DNA of 64,000 nt from Roseiarcus sp036488815 (GTDB lineage Bacteria; Pseudomonadota; Alphaproteobacteria; Rhizobiales; Beijerinckiaceae), in contig DASXGX010000137.1 of assembly GCA_036488815.1 (NCBI GenBank), forward strand, positions 1 through 64,000, in the 5' to 3' direction. A program made the position numbers and the translations under genes. Below, in pieces: positions 51,370 through 59,482 of the stretch (positions are counted from its first letter, which is position 1; every line of letters starts with the position of its first letter). The notes beneath the pieces are model-generated. The model worked only from the letters and a program-made list of their open reading frames with translations, was not told where the DNA came from and ran no database searches.

Positions 51370-52296
51370 ATGGAGCTGCGCCATCTCCGCTATTTCGTCG
51401 CCGTCGCGGAGGCGGGCAGTTTGACGCTCGCGGCCGAGCAGCGCCTGCATACGGCGCAGCCCTCCTTGAGCCGACAGATTCGCGATCTCGAATACGAGGT
51501 GGGGGCGCAACTGCTCACCCGAAGCGCGCGCGGCGTCGAGGTGACGCCGGCCGGCCAGGCGTTCCTCGAACATGCGCGGCTGGCGCTCGCGCAGACGGAA
51601 GCCGCCGTCGAGGCGGCCCGGCGCGCCGCGCAGCCCGCCAAGCCCGTGTTCGCGCTGGGCTTCCTCACCGGCCAGGAGATGGATTGGCTGCCCGAGGCGA
51701 TGCACACGCTGAGGGACGTTCTGCCGAATATCGAAGTTGCCGTCTCCAGCGACTATTCGCGCCCGCTGGCCGAGGCGCTGATGCGCGGCAAGCTCGACCT
51801 CGCCTTCCTCAGGCCGGAGCGCGGCATGCCCGATCTCGAATACCGGGTGGTGACCACAGAGCCGCTCCTCGTCGTCATGCCGAGCGATCATCCTCTCGCG
51901 GCGCGCGAGAGCGTCGCCGTCGCGGATCTCGACGGCGAGACCTTTCTCGGCATGTCCGATACGGCGCCGACGCTTCAGGCTGTGATCGAGGACTATTTGA
52001 AGCGATCGAACGTCGATCTCAAGCCGGCGCATAAGATCGACAATCTCGGCATGGCGATGTCGCTGGTCGCATCGACCCGCGGCGTCACGCTGCTGCCGGC
52101 CTATGCGAAGAACTTCCTGCCCTGGTCCGTGACCAGCCGGCCGCTGGCGGGGGAGACGCCGACGATCGACTTGGTCGTCGGCTTCAACAAGACGAACACG
52201 TCGACGACGCTGAAGCTATTCCTGTCGCGGCTCGACGCGTTGATCGCCCGGCGGCGCCCCGAAAAGGATGCTCACAGCCGCTTGCGAAACCAGTGA
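51370..52296 (+). CDS. LysR-family transcriptional regulator
   Basis: A 308-residue regulator. Winged helix-turn-helix at 1-60 (MELRHLRYFVAVAEAGSLTLAAEQRLHTAQPSLSRQI), then an effector-binding domain. Of the two in-frame ATGs the second (51370) matches the family start and has GAGG six bases upstream. It is divergent from the SDR gene, the usual arrangement for a LysR target. It overlaps the end of the convergent GNAT gene by 25 bases. Confidence 0.93.
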   Translation: MELRHLRYFVAVAEAGSLTLAAEQRLHTAQPSLSRQIRDLEYEVGAQLLTRSARGVEVTPAGQAFLEHARLALAQTEAAVEAARRAAQPAKPVFALGFLTGQEMDWLPEAMHTLRDVLPNIEVAVSSDYSRPLAEALMRGKLDLAFLRPERGMPDLEYRVVTTEPLLVVMPSDHPLAARESVAVADLDGETFLGMSDTAPTLQAVIEDYLKRSNVDLKPAHKIDNLGMAMSLVASTRGVTLLPAYAKNFLPWSVTSRPLAGETPTIDLVVGFNKTNTSTTLKLFLSRLDALIARRRPEKDAHSRLRNQ

Positions 52297-52754
52297 TGGG
52301 CGTAGGGGTTGGCGCTGTAGCGTTCGGTCTCCTCGAAGCCGAGCTTGCGATAGAGCGCGTGGGCCTCCGTGAGCGCCTTGTTGGTGTCGAGCCGCAGCAG
52401 CGTCATGCCTTCCGAATGCGCCGTCTGCTCGATGGTCGCGATGATCCGCCGGGCGACGCCGAGGCCGCGGGCGAACGGCGCGGTCCACATCCGCTTGATC
52501 TCGCCGGTCGTCTGGTCGATGCGCAGCAGCGCGCCGCATCCCGCCGGCCTTCCCTGGAGCCGCGCGAGAAAGAACCATCCCGCCGGCGGCGTCATCTCGT
52601 CTTCGCGCACGTCGTTTCCCTGGGCCGGATCGAAGCCGGCCTCGAAGCGCCGCGCGAGCTCGCGGAAATATTCGGCAAGGCACCAGCGCGCGTCCGGCGA
52701 GCCGGCCGGCTCCTGCCGCACTTCGATGAGCTGCGAAATCGCGCCGGGTTCCAT
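52272..52754 (-). CDS. GNAT-family N-acetyltransferase
   Basis: A 160-residue GNAT enzyme. The acetyl-CoA-binding motif A is KRMWTAPFARGLGVARRIIATIE, with a later YRKLGFEETERY. It transfers an acetyl group to an unknown amine. Its 3' end overlaps the 3' end of the LysR gene, a convergent overlap of 25 bases. No ribosome-binding site of note. Confidence 0.88.
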   Translation of the reverse strand: MEPGAISQLIEVRQEPAGSPDARWCLAEYFRELARRFEAGFDPAQGNDVREDEMTPPAGWFFLARLQGRPAGCGALLRIDQTTGEIKRMWTAPFARGLGVARRIIATIEQTAHSEGMTLLRLDTNKALTEAHALYRKLGFEETERYSANPYAHHWFRKRL

Positions 52755-52869
52755 GCCGCGAGCTTAGTCCCGCGGCGCGGCCGCGCAAGCGCTCGCAAAG
52801 ATCGCGCAAATTCGACATAAAACCGCGCCCGTCGCCCGATATCGAGGCGCAGCCCATTGGAAGCTTGCC

Positions 52870-53871
52870 TTGCCCCGTCCGCTCGCCCATTTCGCCTTTG
52901 CTCTTCTGCTCGCCTTCGGGGCGAACGCCGCGCGCGCGGCCGACAGCGGGCAGGACGCGCCGTGCCTCTATTCGCCAGCGCCGCCCCAGTCGCTCGCGAG
53001 CGTCGACGCCGTCACCGACTACACGTCGGTGCTGCGGAGCTGCCACGCCGCGGACGGACGCGAGAGCCTCGCCATCCGCACGATGAGCGTCGGCGGAACG
53101 CCGCTTCTGCTGCTGGCCGATCCGCAGAAGCTCTCGACCCGCCTCGAGCGCGCGGCCTGCTGGACTTGCGAAGATACCAGCGAGGACGCGCTCGCGGGGA
53201 CGCGCATGATGCGGGCGGTCGCGCAATCGGCTCAAGCGCCCGGCCTCGTCCATCGCGGCTTCCTGCAGAACGCCGGCCTCACCCATGGCGCCGCGCCTGG
53301 GGCCTTCGTAACCGGGGACCTCTGCCCGAGCCGCCGACCGCTCGACCGCGCCTTTTTCGACGATCTCGCCGCCAAGGGGCCGCATACGCCGGTGGCGTTG
53401 TCGATCTCCGGCCTCTGGCTGCTGCATCATTTCGAGGATTATCGCTGGCTGCTCGACCGGCAGGCGCAGGGCGCGCTCGACATCCTCTGGGTCGATCACA
53501 CGTTCCACCACCCCTATCGTCGCGGCGTGCCGTACGAGCGCAACTTCCTGCTCACCCACGGCGTCGATCCCGACGCGGAGATTCTCGACACGGAGCGCCT
53601 GCTGATCGCCAACGGCCAGACGCCGTCGCTGTTCTTTCGCTTCCCCGGCCTGATCTCGAGTTCGCCGCTGATGCAGGCGGTGCGCCGCCACCATCTCGTC
53701 TCGCTCGGCGCCGACGCCTGGCTGGCGCAAGGCGAGAAGCCGGTCGACGGCTCGATCATCCTCGTGCATCCCAACGGCAACGAGGAGGTCGGCCTGGCGA
53801 TGTTCGACCGCGACCTCTCGCGCGGCGCCATCGCGCAACCCTTCGAGCCGCTCGTCGCCGCGCCGGAGTAA
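52870..53871 (+). CDS. Exported polysaccharide-deacetylase-like protein
   Basis: A 333-residue protein. Signal peptide PLAHFAFALLLAFGANAARA. The C-terminal half (about 170-320) shows a NodB-type core: DHTFHHPY resembles the HxxxHP metal motif, and FFRFPGLISS resembles the RxPG/RxPY motif. The usual TFDD motif with the catalytic base is not seen; SISGLWLL occupies that strand. It may be a degenerate or differently active deacetylase. The start is a TTG with GGAAG upstream, so the exact start is uncertain. Confidence 0.72.
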   Translation: MPRPLAHFAFALLLAFGANAARAADSGQDAPCLYSPAPPQSLASVDAVTDYTSVLRSCHAADGRESLAIRTMSVGGTPLLLLADPQKLSTRLERAACWTCEDTSEDALAGTRMMRAVAQSAQAPGLVHRGFLQNAGLTHGAAPGAFVTGDLCPSRRPLDRAFFDDLAAKGPHTPVALSISGLWLLHHFEDYRWLLDRQAQGALDILWVDHTFHHPYRRGVPYERNFLLTHGVDPDAEILDTERLLIANGQTPSLFFRFPGLISSSPLMQAVRRHHLVSLGADAWLAQGEKPVDGSIILVHPNGNEEVGLAMFDRDLSRGAIAQPFEPLVAAPE

Positions 53872-53886
53872 GCGGACCGCGCCGCT

Positions 53887-53975
53887 GTGTCACACCCGCG
53901 AAAGCGGGTGTCCAGATAGCCGCCACAGGCCTTCGCCCTTTGACTCCTGGATACCCGCGTGCGCGGGCATGACAA
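53887..53975 (-). repeat. Dispersed palindromic repeat, copy 7 (full, variant, inverted)
   Basis: Hairpins CACCCGC-GAAA-GCGGGTG and ACCCGCG-TG-CGCGGG, joined by CAGGCCTTCGCCCTTTGACTC, which is the reverse of the joining segment in copy 3. Lies between the deacetylase-like gene and the GIY-YIG gene. Confidence 0.88.
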
Positions 53976-54020
53976 TGAAGGCCGCGTGTCATCCCGGCCC
54001 TTTTCAAGCCGCTCGACGCC

Positions 54021-54332
54021 ATGCAAACTTTGTACATGTTCGAGCGGCGATACTCCGTTTACATCATGGCGAGCCGACGAAACGGAACGCTATACATCGG
54101 GGTGACCAACCATCTCCCCGCCCGCGCGTTCCAGCATCGCGGCGGCGGCGGCTCGAAATTCACCGCCCGATACGGCGTGAAGACCCTCGTCTGGTACGAA
54201 CACTATTCGGATGTGAACGAGGCGATTGCTCGGGAAAAGCAGCTCAAAAAATGGGAGCGGCGCTGGAAGCTCGAGCTGATCGAGCGCTTCAACCCTCAAT
54301 GGGTCGACCTCTACGAGAGCCTGAATGCTTAG
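54021..54332 (+). CDS. Small GIY-YIG nuclease-domain protein
   Basis: A 103-residue protein that is a single GIY-YIG domain: YSVYIMAS and TLYIGVTN form the GIY-YIG pair, the Arg in ARAFQHR and Glu-rich REKQLKKWERRWKLELIE follow, and FNPQWVDLY ends it. This is the YhbQ/UPF0213-like class of lone domain found widely in bacteria. It sits between copies of the dispersed repeat, and its 3' end is duplicated in a downstream remnant. An ATG at 54036 is another possible start; no clear ribosome-binding site for either. Confidence 0.88.
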   Translation: MQTLYMFERRYSVYIMASRRNGTLYIGVTNHLPARAFQHRGGGGSKFTARYGVKTLVWYEHYSDVNEAIAREKQLKKWERRWKLELIERFNPQWVDLYESLNA

Positions 54333-54525
54333 CAGCCGCCTGATGTTGTCATGCCCGCGCAAAGCGGGCATCCAGGGGTGAAGAGGAAAGAGCTCACGGG
54401 CTTAGGGCGCACAAACAAGCGCCTCAACGCGCGCCGCCAGCGGCGGTGATCTGGATGCCCGCTTTGCGCGGGCATGACAGACCAGACGCTCAGCCCCGCC
54501 CGACGAACGGCATCGTCGTCGCCAT
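54244..54525. repeat. Tandem duplication, copy A (282 bp)
   Basis: Starts inside the GIY-YIG gene (54244) and ends in a fragment of the SDR gene tail. It matches 54526-54749 base for base with about nine differences, apart from a 58-base deletion in the second copy. Includes repeat copy 8. Confidence 0.93.
54346..54480 (+). repeat. Dispersed palindromic repeat, copy 8 (variant with different inner segment)
   Basis: Left hairpin GCCCGC-GCAAA-GCGGGC and right hairpin GCCCGC-TTTG-CGCGGGC. The inner segment (GGGGTGAAGAGGAAAGAGC ... CAAGCGCCTCAACG) differs from copies 1-7. Both hairpins carry TGTCATGCCCGC at the outer edge, in opposite orientation. Confidence 0.88.
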
Positions 54526-54561
54526 TCAAAAAATGGGAGCGGCGCTGAATGCTTAGCAGCC
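54526..54561 (+). pseudogene. Remnant of GIY-YIG gene 3' end
   Basis: About 36 bases equal to two separated parts of the intact GIY-YIG gene (54244-54265 and 54321-54337). No start codon or domain remains; it only marks the duplication history. Confidence 0.85.
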
Positions 54562-54569
54562 AGCTGATG

Positions 54570-54704
54570 TTGTCATTCCCGCGCAAAGCGGGCATCCAGG
54601 GGTGAAGAGGAAAAGGCTCACGGGCTTAGGGCGCACAAACAAGCGCCTCAACGCTCGCCGCCAGCGGCGGTGATCTGGATGCCTGCTTTGCGCGGGCATG
54701 ACAG
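54570..54704 (+). repeat. Dispersed palindromic repeat, copy 9 (variant)
   Basis: Same as copy 8, offset 224 bases, with several base changes (for example TCATTCCC for TCATGCCC and GCCTGC for GCCCGC). Confidence 0.88.
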
Positions 54705-54713
54705 ACCAGATGC

Positions 54714-55463
54714 TCAGCCCCGCCCGACGAACGGCATCTTCGTCGCCATGATCGTCAGCGACAGGATGTTCGAGGAGAGCGGCAGGCTCGCCATGTGGAC
54801 GACCGCGTCGCCGACCTCGACAGGGTCGATGGTGGGCTCGACGGCGATGCGCCCGTCCGCCTGGGGGACGCCGAGGGTCATCTTGAAGGCCATTTCGGTC
54901 AGCGCATTGCCGATGTCGATCTGGCCGCAGGCGATGTCGTCGGCGCGCCCGTCGAGCGCGATCGACTTGGTGAGGCCGGTGATGGCGTGCTTGGTGGCCG
55001 TATAGGGAGCGCTGAACGGGCGCGGCGCGTAGGCGGAAATCGATCCGTTGTTGATGATGCGGCCGCCGCGCGGAGTCTGCCGCTTCATGATCTGCATCGC
55101 CGCCTGCGCGCAGAGGAACGAGCCGGTCAGGTTCACGTCGACGACCGTTCGCCACTGCTCGAAGCTCAGTTCGTCGATCGGAACGGCGGGCGCGCCGGCG
55201 CCGGCGTTGTTGAACAGGAGATCGAGGCGGCCGAAGGCCCGCTCCACGTCGGCGAACAGCGCCTTGACCGCGTTCGGGTCGCCGACGTCGCAGCTCCTGG
55301 CGAGAGCGCGGCGGCCCAGCGCCTCGACCCCTTGCGCGACGGCGGCGAGCGCCTCGGCGCCGCGGCCGGTGAGCGCGACGTTCCAGCCGGCTTTCGCCAG
55401 CGCCAACGCCGCCGCCTTGCCGATGCCCCGGCCGGCCCCCGTCACCAATGCGAATTTTTCCAC
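54714..55463 (-). CDS. SDR-family NAD(P)-dependent oxidoreductase (second)
   Basis: A 249-residue classical SDR. TGAGRGIG cofactor loop, LLFNNAGAG, catalytic Ser in NGSISAYAPR and YTATKHA (Tyr and Lys). Not a close copy of the SDR at 50456. The start is a GTG ten bases after GGAGG. Its last eleven codons lie inside copy B of the tandem duplication, and a second copy of that tail is at about 54490-54525. Substrate unknown. Confidence 0.92.
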   Translation of the reverse strand: MEKFALVTGAGRGIGKAAALALAKAGWNVALTGRGAEALAAVAQGVEALGRRALARSCDVGDPNAVKALFADVERAFGRLDLLFNNAGAGAPAVPIDELSFEQWRTVVDVNLTGSFLCAQAAMQIMKRQTPRGGRIINNGSISAYAPRPFSAPYTATKHAITGLTKSIALDGRADDIACGQIDIGNALTEMAFKMTLGVPQADGRIAVEPTIDPVEVGDAVVHMASLPLSSNILSLTIMATKMPFVGRG

Positions 55464-55496
55464 GGCTGTCTCGCCTCCGATTGCTTTTGCTCGATC

Positions 55497-56402
55497 CTAC
55501 AGGGGCCAGGAGGCGCTCGTCACGTCCTTCGCGCGCGGCTCGCCGGCGATCTCGGGGATTACGCGCCAAATGACGGCGCCGATGACGAAGGCGCCGCCGA
55601 TCAGCGTCGCCCGTCCCGGGTTCTCGCCGAAGGCGAGAAAGACCCAGAGCGGCCCCAGCGCCACGTCCAACATGCTGACGAGGCCCGCCTCGGCCGAGGG
55701 CACGAATTTCGCGCCCTCCATGAACATGACGAAGGCGACGCAGACCGTCGTGAGGCCGAACAGGAAAAGTATGATCAGATCGCGCAGGTCGAGCGCGGGA
55801 TGCGCGGACATCGTGTAGCCGAAGGTCGCCGCGAGGAAGGCGGCCGCGGCGTTGATCGAGGTCATCGACATGGCGGGATCGCGCCGCTGCAACACGACCA
55901 TCAGCGCGAAGGTCACCGTCATCAGCATCGACAGGGCCTGACCGAGCAACCGCCCGGAGCCGAGCCCGCTCGCCACCATGATGACGACGCCGACGGTCGC
56001 AACGCACGCCGAGATGAGCGTGCGGCGCGAGACGCGCTCCTTGTTGATGAGGAAGGACAGCCCGGCGGCGACAAACGGCAGGGTGGCGTAGATGACCAGC
56101 ACATCCGCCACCGTCGTCGTCATCACCGCCGCGATGTAGGACGAGATCGCCGTCGCCGAGAGCAGGACGATCAGCGGCGAGAGCGGCCCGAAGCCGAAGC
56201 GCGGGCCGAGCACGCCGCGCCGATGTTCGAACACCGCCCAGGCCGAAATGCAGAGGCCGCCGAATCCGGCGCGCGCGAACAGCACCGTGCCGACATCGAG
56301 ATGACCGATGAGACGGGCGAAATAGCCCGCCAGACTCCAAAGGACCGTCCCCCCGAGCACGAGCAACAGCCCCCTGCGTCGCGCGGCGCGTTGGGCCGGC
56401 AT
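55497..56402 (-). CDS. DMT-superfamily EamA exporter (second)
   Basis: A 301-residue membrane protein with ten predicted segments. First half GLLLVLGGTVLWSLAGYFARL, second half ends PLWVFLAFGENPGRATLIGGAFVIGAVIW. GGAG lies six bases before the ATG at 56402; the longer frame starts upstream with an Arg-rich leader. It is 33 bases upstream of the SDR gene on the same strand, so the two may form an operon. Substrate unknown. Confidence 0.9.
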   Translation of the reverse strand: MPAQRAARRRGLLLVLGGTVLWSLAGYFARLIGHLDVGTVLFARAGFGGLCISAWAVFEHRRGVLGPRFGFGPLSPLIVLLSATAISSYIAAVMTTTVADVLVIYATLPFVAAGLSFLINKERVSRRTLISACVATVGVVIMVASGLGSGRLLGQALSMLMTVTFALMVVLQRRDPAMSMTSINAAAAFLAATFGYTMSAHPALDLRDLIILFLFGLTTVCVAFVMFMEGAKFVPSAEAGLVSMLDVALGPLWVFLAFGENPGRATLIGGAFVIGAVIWRVIPEIAGEPRAKDVTSASWPL

Positions 56403-56525
56403 GGTCGTCTCCAAATCCCATTGATTCGCGTGGACTTTAGAGCCAATCGGCCGGCGACGCGTCAACACAATCCTTGGCGCCCCGGCGAATAATCCGATGG
56501 CCTCCGCGCGCGGCGCCTAAGAAAT

Positions 56526-57569
56526 CTACCCGCGCGAGCCTTGGACGTCGGCGGCGGCCCCCTCCCCGCTCGGCGCGAGCGGATGGGCCGCTTTCGCCAC
56601 GCGCTCGCCGAGCCGCACGAACGGGGTCGCGAGGCTGCGGGTCATCGTGCTGAAGTCGCCTTCGTCGGGGGCGACCCCGAAATGCGGAACCTCGGGCTCC
56701 TTGCCCGGGACATAAAGCGTGCCGAAGACCCAATCCCACAGCGCGAGCGCGAAGCCGAGGTTCTTGTCCCAATGCTTGGGAAGGGTCGAATGATGGATTT
56801 GATGATGCGCGGGGCTTTGCAGCAACCTGCCGACGAGGCCGGTGAAGGCGATCCACATATGACTGTGGCGCAGATGGCCGTAGGTGACGAGGAAGGCCAT
56901 CAGCAGGATGTTGCCGTTCAGTAGCGTGAACGGCCGCACGCCGGGCCCGAACATGTAGGTCATCACGCCGAACACCGTCCCCGTCGCGATCGCGATGAGG
57001 TTCATGAAGGCGAGGATCTCGACCGGATGCTGGCGCAGCTCGGTGAAGGCGGTCATCACCTCCGCCGAATGGTGCACCTTGTGGAACTCCCACAACGCCG
57101 GGATGCGGTGGAAGAGGTAATGCGCGAACCAATAGGCGAGCTCATAGGCCAGCAGTTCGAACACCGTCGCCGTCGAGAGAATGGCCCAGACCGGCCAGGC
57201 GGTCGCCGCATGGGAGCCGAGGGCGCGCGTCAGCCCGGCGACGACGAGGTCGCGGCAGAAGAAATTGCCGACCGCAAGGCAGCCGTACCCCGAGGCGAGC
57301 ACGAGCCCGTTGAGAACCCACAAACGCATGTCGACCAGCGAGGAGCTGGCCCACAGGATGCGACCGGCGAAGATCGAACGGACGAAGCCGCGCAGGCTCA
57401 CCGGGCGGCCGCGCGCGCGCCGGCGGGTTACGTAGTAGAGAACGGAAAACAGCGAGGCGCCCGCCAGAGCCGGAGCGCCATAGGCTGCGGTCGGTCCGAA
57501 CGTGAGCTGCAACCGTTCGAGCGCGCCGACCCAGAGCCATTGCAGCAAGGCGACGACCTGAAGACCCAC
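56526..57569 (-). CDS. Sterol desaturase/fatty acid hydroxylase-family protein
   Basis: A membrane-bound di-iron enzyme of about 347 residues. His-box motifs seen are HYLFHRIPALW, EFHKVHHSAEVM, LRHSHMWI and HHQIHHST, the eight or more His needed for iron. Four or more membrane segments. It hydroxylates or desaturates a lipid, for example a hopanoid, sterol or carotenoid-type substrate; the target cannot be read. I set the start at a GTG with GGAG eight bases upstream (57569); a GTG three codons earlier is also in frame. Confidence 0.9.
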   Translation of the reverse strand: MGLQVVALLQWLWVGALERLQLTFGPTAAYGAPALAGASLFSVLYYVTRRRARGRPVSLRGFVRSIFAGRILWASSSLVDMRLWVLNGLVLASGYGCLAVGNFFCRDLVVAGLTRALGSHAATAWPVWAILSTATVFELLAYELAYWFAHYLFHRIPALWEFHKVHHSAEVMTAFTELRQHPVEILAFMNLIAIATGTVFGVMTYMFGPGVRPFTLLNGNILLMAFLVTYGHLRHSHMWIAFTGLVGRLLQSPAHHQIHHSTLPKHWDKNLGFALALWDWVFGTLYVPGKEPEVPHFGVAPDEGDFSTMTRSLATPFVRLGERVAKAAHPLAPSGEGAAADVQGSRG

Positions 57570-57648
57570 GACGCACACTCCATGACGACTGTGCGAAGGC
57601 TAGGACGTCGATTTCAAGGAAGCGTTAAGTCGTCCCCTGGGAATCCGG

Positions 57649-59160
57649 CTATCCGGCCTGCCGCGTCGCTTTCTCCGCGGCGTAGAGGGCGCGGAAACGC
57701 CGCAGCCGCGGGGCGTGGAGCGCCGCGCGCGACGGGTCGGGGACGAATTGCCGCTGAATGGGCGGGCGCCGGCAAACCGCCGCTTCGTCGCCCACGCCGG
57801 CCGCCAGCATGCCGAGCCGAGCCGCGCCGAGCGCCGCGCCGGCTTCGGCTCCGATCGCGAGATCGATCGTCAGTCCCGTGACGTCGGCGATCATCTGGCC
57901 CCAGTAAGCCGAGCGGGCGCCGCCGCCGACCAGCATGGCGGCGTTCGGCCGCGCGCCCGCCTCGGCCAGCACGTCGACTCCGTCGGCGAAAGCGAAGGCG
58001 ACCCCTTCGAGCACGGCGTAGACGAGCGCGTCCCCGCCGTGCTCGGCGCGCAGGCCCGCGAACATGCCGGTAGCCTCCGCGTCGTTGTGCGGGGTGCGTT
58101 CGCCGCTGAGGTAGGGCAGGAACAGCGGAGCGTTCGCCGCCGCCCGAGGCGAACGGGCGAAGGCTTCGGCCGCTTCGACGCAGCCGCCGACATCGTCCGC
58201 GCGCCCGATCGCAGCGGCGATCCATGACAGCGCGGCGGCGGCGGAAAGCATGACCGCCATGCCATGCCAGCGTCCCGGCAGCGCATGGCAGAATGCGTGC
58301 AGGGTGCGTTCCGGCAGGCTGATGAACCGATCGGTCGCCGAGAAGACGACGCCGGACGTGCCGAGCGAAACGAAGCCCTGCCCCGCCTCGGTCGCCCCGA
58401 CGCCGACCGCCGAGGCGGCGTTGTCGCCGGCGCCGCCGGCGATCGGAATGCGCCGGCCGTGAAGGCCCCAAGCGCCGGCGACGTCAGGCGAAAGAAAACC
58501 GGAGACCGCCGAGCCCTCGACGAGCGCGGGCATGTGGGCGGCGGTGAGGCCGGTCGCGGCGAGCAGGTCGTCGTCCCAGCGCCGCCGTGCGATGTCCAGC
58601 CAAAGCGTGCCGGACGCGTCGGACATGTCGGAGACCGCTTCGCCCGACAGGCGAAGGCGGACGAAATCCTTGGGCAGCAGGATGCGCGCCGTTTTGGCGA
58701 AAACCTCCGGCTCGTGGGCGGCGACCCAGAGGACCTTGGGCGCTGTGAATCCCGGCATCGCGATGTTGCCGGCGCGCCGGGCGAAATCGGGAACACGGCG
58801 TTCGAGCTCGGCGCATTCGGCGAACGAGCGGCCGTCATTCCATAAAATCGCTGGCCGGAGCGGCGAGCCGGCTGCATCGAGGAAGGTCGCCCCATGCATC
58901 TGGCCGGAGAGGCCGACGCCTGAAAGGCGCGCGAACGGCTCTGGAGCGTGTCGGCGCGCCGCGGCGACCGCAGCCTCGACGCCTTCGGCCCAATCCCAGG
59001 GATTCTGCTCGCTCCAGAGCGGATGCGGCCGGGATAGCGAGAGGGGGACCGATATCTCGGCAAGCGTGCGCTGTTCGGCGTCGATCAGCAGAGCCTTGAT
59101 CGACGACGTGCCGATGTCCAGGCCGAGAAAAGTCTCGCCGTCGCGGGCGGCGTTGGCCAT
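57649..59160 (-). CDS. xylB: Xylulokinase
   Basis: A 503-residue FGGY sugar kinase. N-terminal FLGLDIGTSSIKALLID (phosphate loop), WSEQNPWDWAEG, LSGQMHG (the xylulose-contacting motif of XylB), GGAGDNAASAVGVG and the C-terminal AMLVGGGARSAYWGQM. It phosphorylates D-xylulose. No xylA or sugar transporter is adjacent. GAGG is upstream of the ATG. Confidence 0.93.
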   Translation of the reverse strand: MANAARDGETFLGLDIGTSSIKALLIDAEQRTLAEISVPLSLSRPHPLWSEQNPWDWAEGVEAAVAAARRHAPEPFARLSGVGLSGQMHGATFLDAAGSPLRPAILWNDGRSFAECAELERRVPDFARRAGNIAMPGFTAPKVLWVAAHEPEVFAKTARILLPKDFVRLRLSGEAVSDMSDASGTLWLDIARRRWDDDLLAATGLTAAHMPALVEGSAVSGFLSPDVAGAWGLHGRRIPIAGGAGDNAASAVGVGATEAGQGFVSLGTSGVVFSATDRFISLPERTLHAFCHALPGRWHGMAVMLSAAAALSWIAAAIGRADDVGGCVEAAEAFARSPRAAANAPLFLPYLSGERTPHNDAEATGMFAGLRAEHGGDALVYAVLEGVAFAFADGVDVLAEAGARPNAAMLVGGGARSAYWGQMIADVTGLTIDLAIGAEAGAALGAARLGMLAAGVGDEAAVCRRPPIQRQFVPDPSRAALHAPRLRRFRALYAAEKATRQAG

Positions 59161-59272
59161 CAGAGATCCTCCCCCTCAGCGGCGCGCGCCGCTTTGAAAG
59201 GGAGCACAATAGGCGAAAGCCCCGGCGTTGTCGCCGGGGCTCGCGGCCGCCCCTATCGGACGGCGGAAAACG

Positions 59273-59482
59273 TCAAGCGACGCTGAGATTTCCGGCGGAG
59301 GATTTGCCGGTGCGCTTGTCGGCTACGATCTCGTAGGTGACCTTCTGCCCCTCGGCGAGATCGCGCAACCCGGCCCGTTCGACCGCGCTGATGTGAACGA
59401 AGACGTCTTTTCCGCCGTCGTCAGGTTGAATGAACCCATACCCCTTTGTGGCGTTGAACCACTTCACCGTACCCGTAGCCAT
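59273..59482 (-). CDS. cspA: Cold-shock protein (CspA family)
   Basis: A 69-residue single cold-shock domain: MATGTVKWFNATKGYGFI (RNP1) and VFVHISAVERAGL (RNP2). It binds single-stranded nucleic acid. The start was set at the standard MATGTVKWFN; the frame upstream to 59716 is leader. A long leader RNA, common for csp genes, is likely in 59483-59640 but is not proven. Confidence 0.95.
   Translation of the reverse strand: MATGTVKWFNATKGYGFIQPDDGGKDVFVHISAVERAGLRDLAEGQKVTYEIVADKRTGKSSAGNLSVA

Larger units (their letters stand above)
54526..54749. repeat. Tandem duplication, copy B (224 bp) with GIY-YIG tail remnant
   Basis: 54526-54547 equals GIY-YIG bases 54244-54265 and is joined directly to the tail sequence CTGAATGCTTAGC (54545-54557). 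The missing 58 bases are bounded by CTG on each side. It ends inside the SDR gene at 54749 and includes repeat copy 9. Confidence 0.93.

Noticed and set aside
53887..54749. CRISPR-like array of repeats
   Set aside because: The repeats are hairpin elements at uneven distances with no equal-length spacers and no cas genes in the window.
54553..56421. 622-codon minus-strand frame through the second SDR and DMT genes
   Set aside because: It runs in a different frame from both genes and includes repeat and duplication sequence; Arg-rich shadow.
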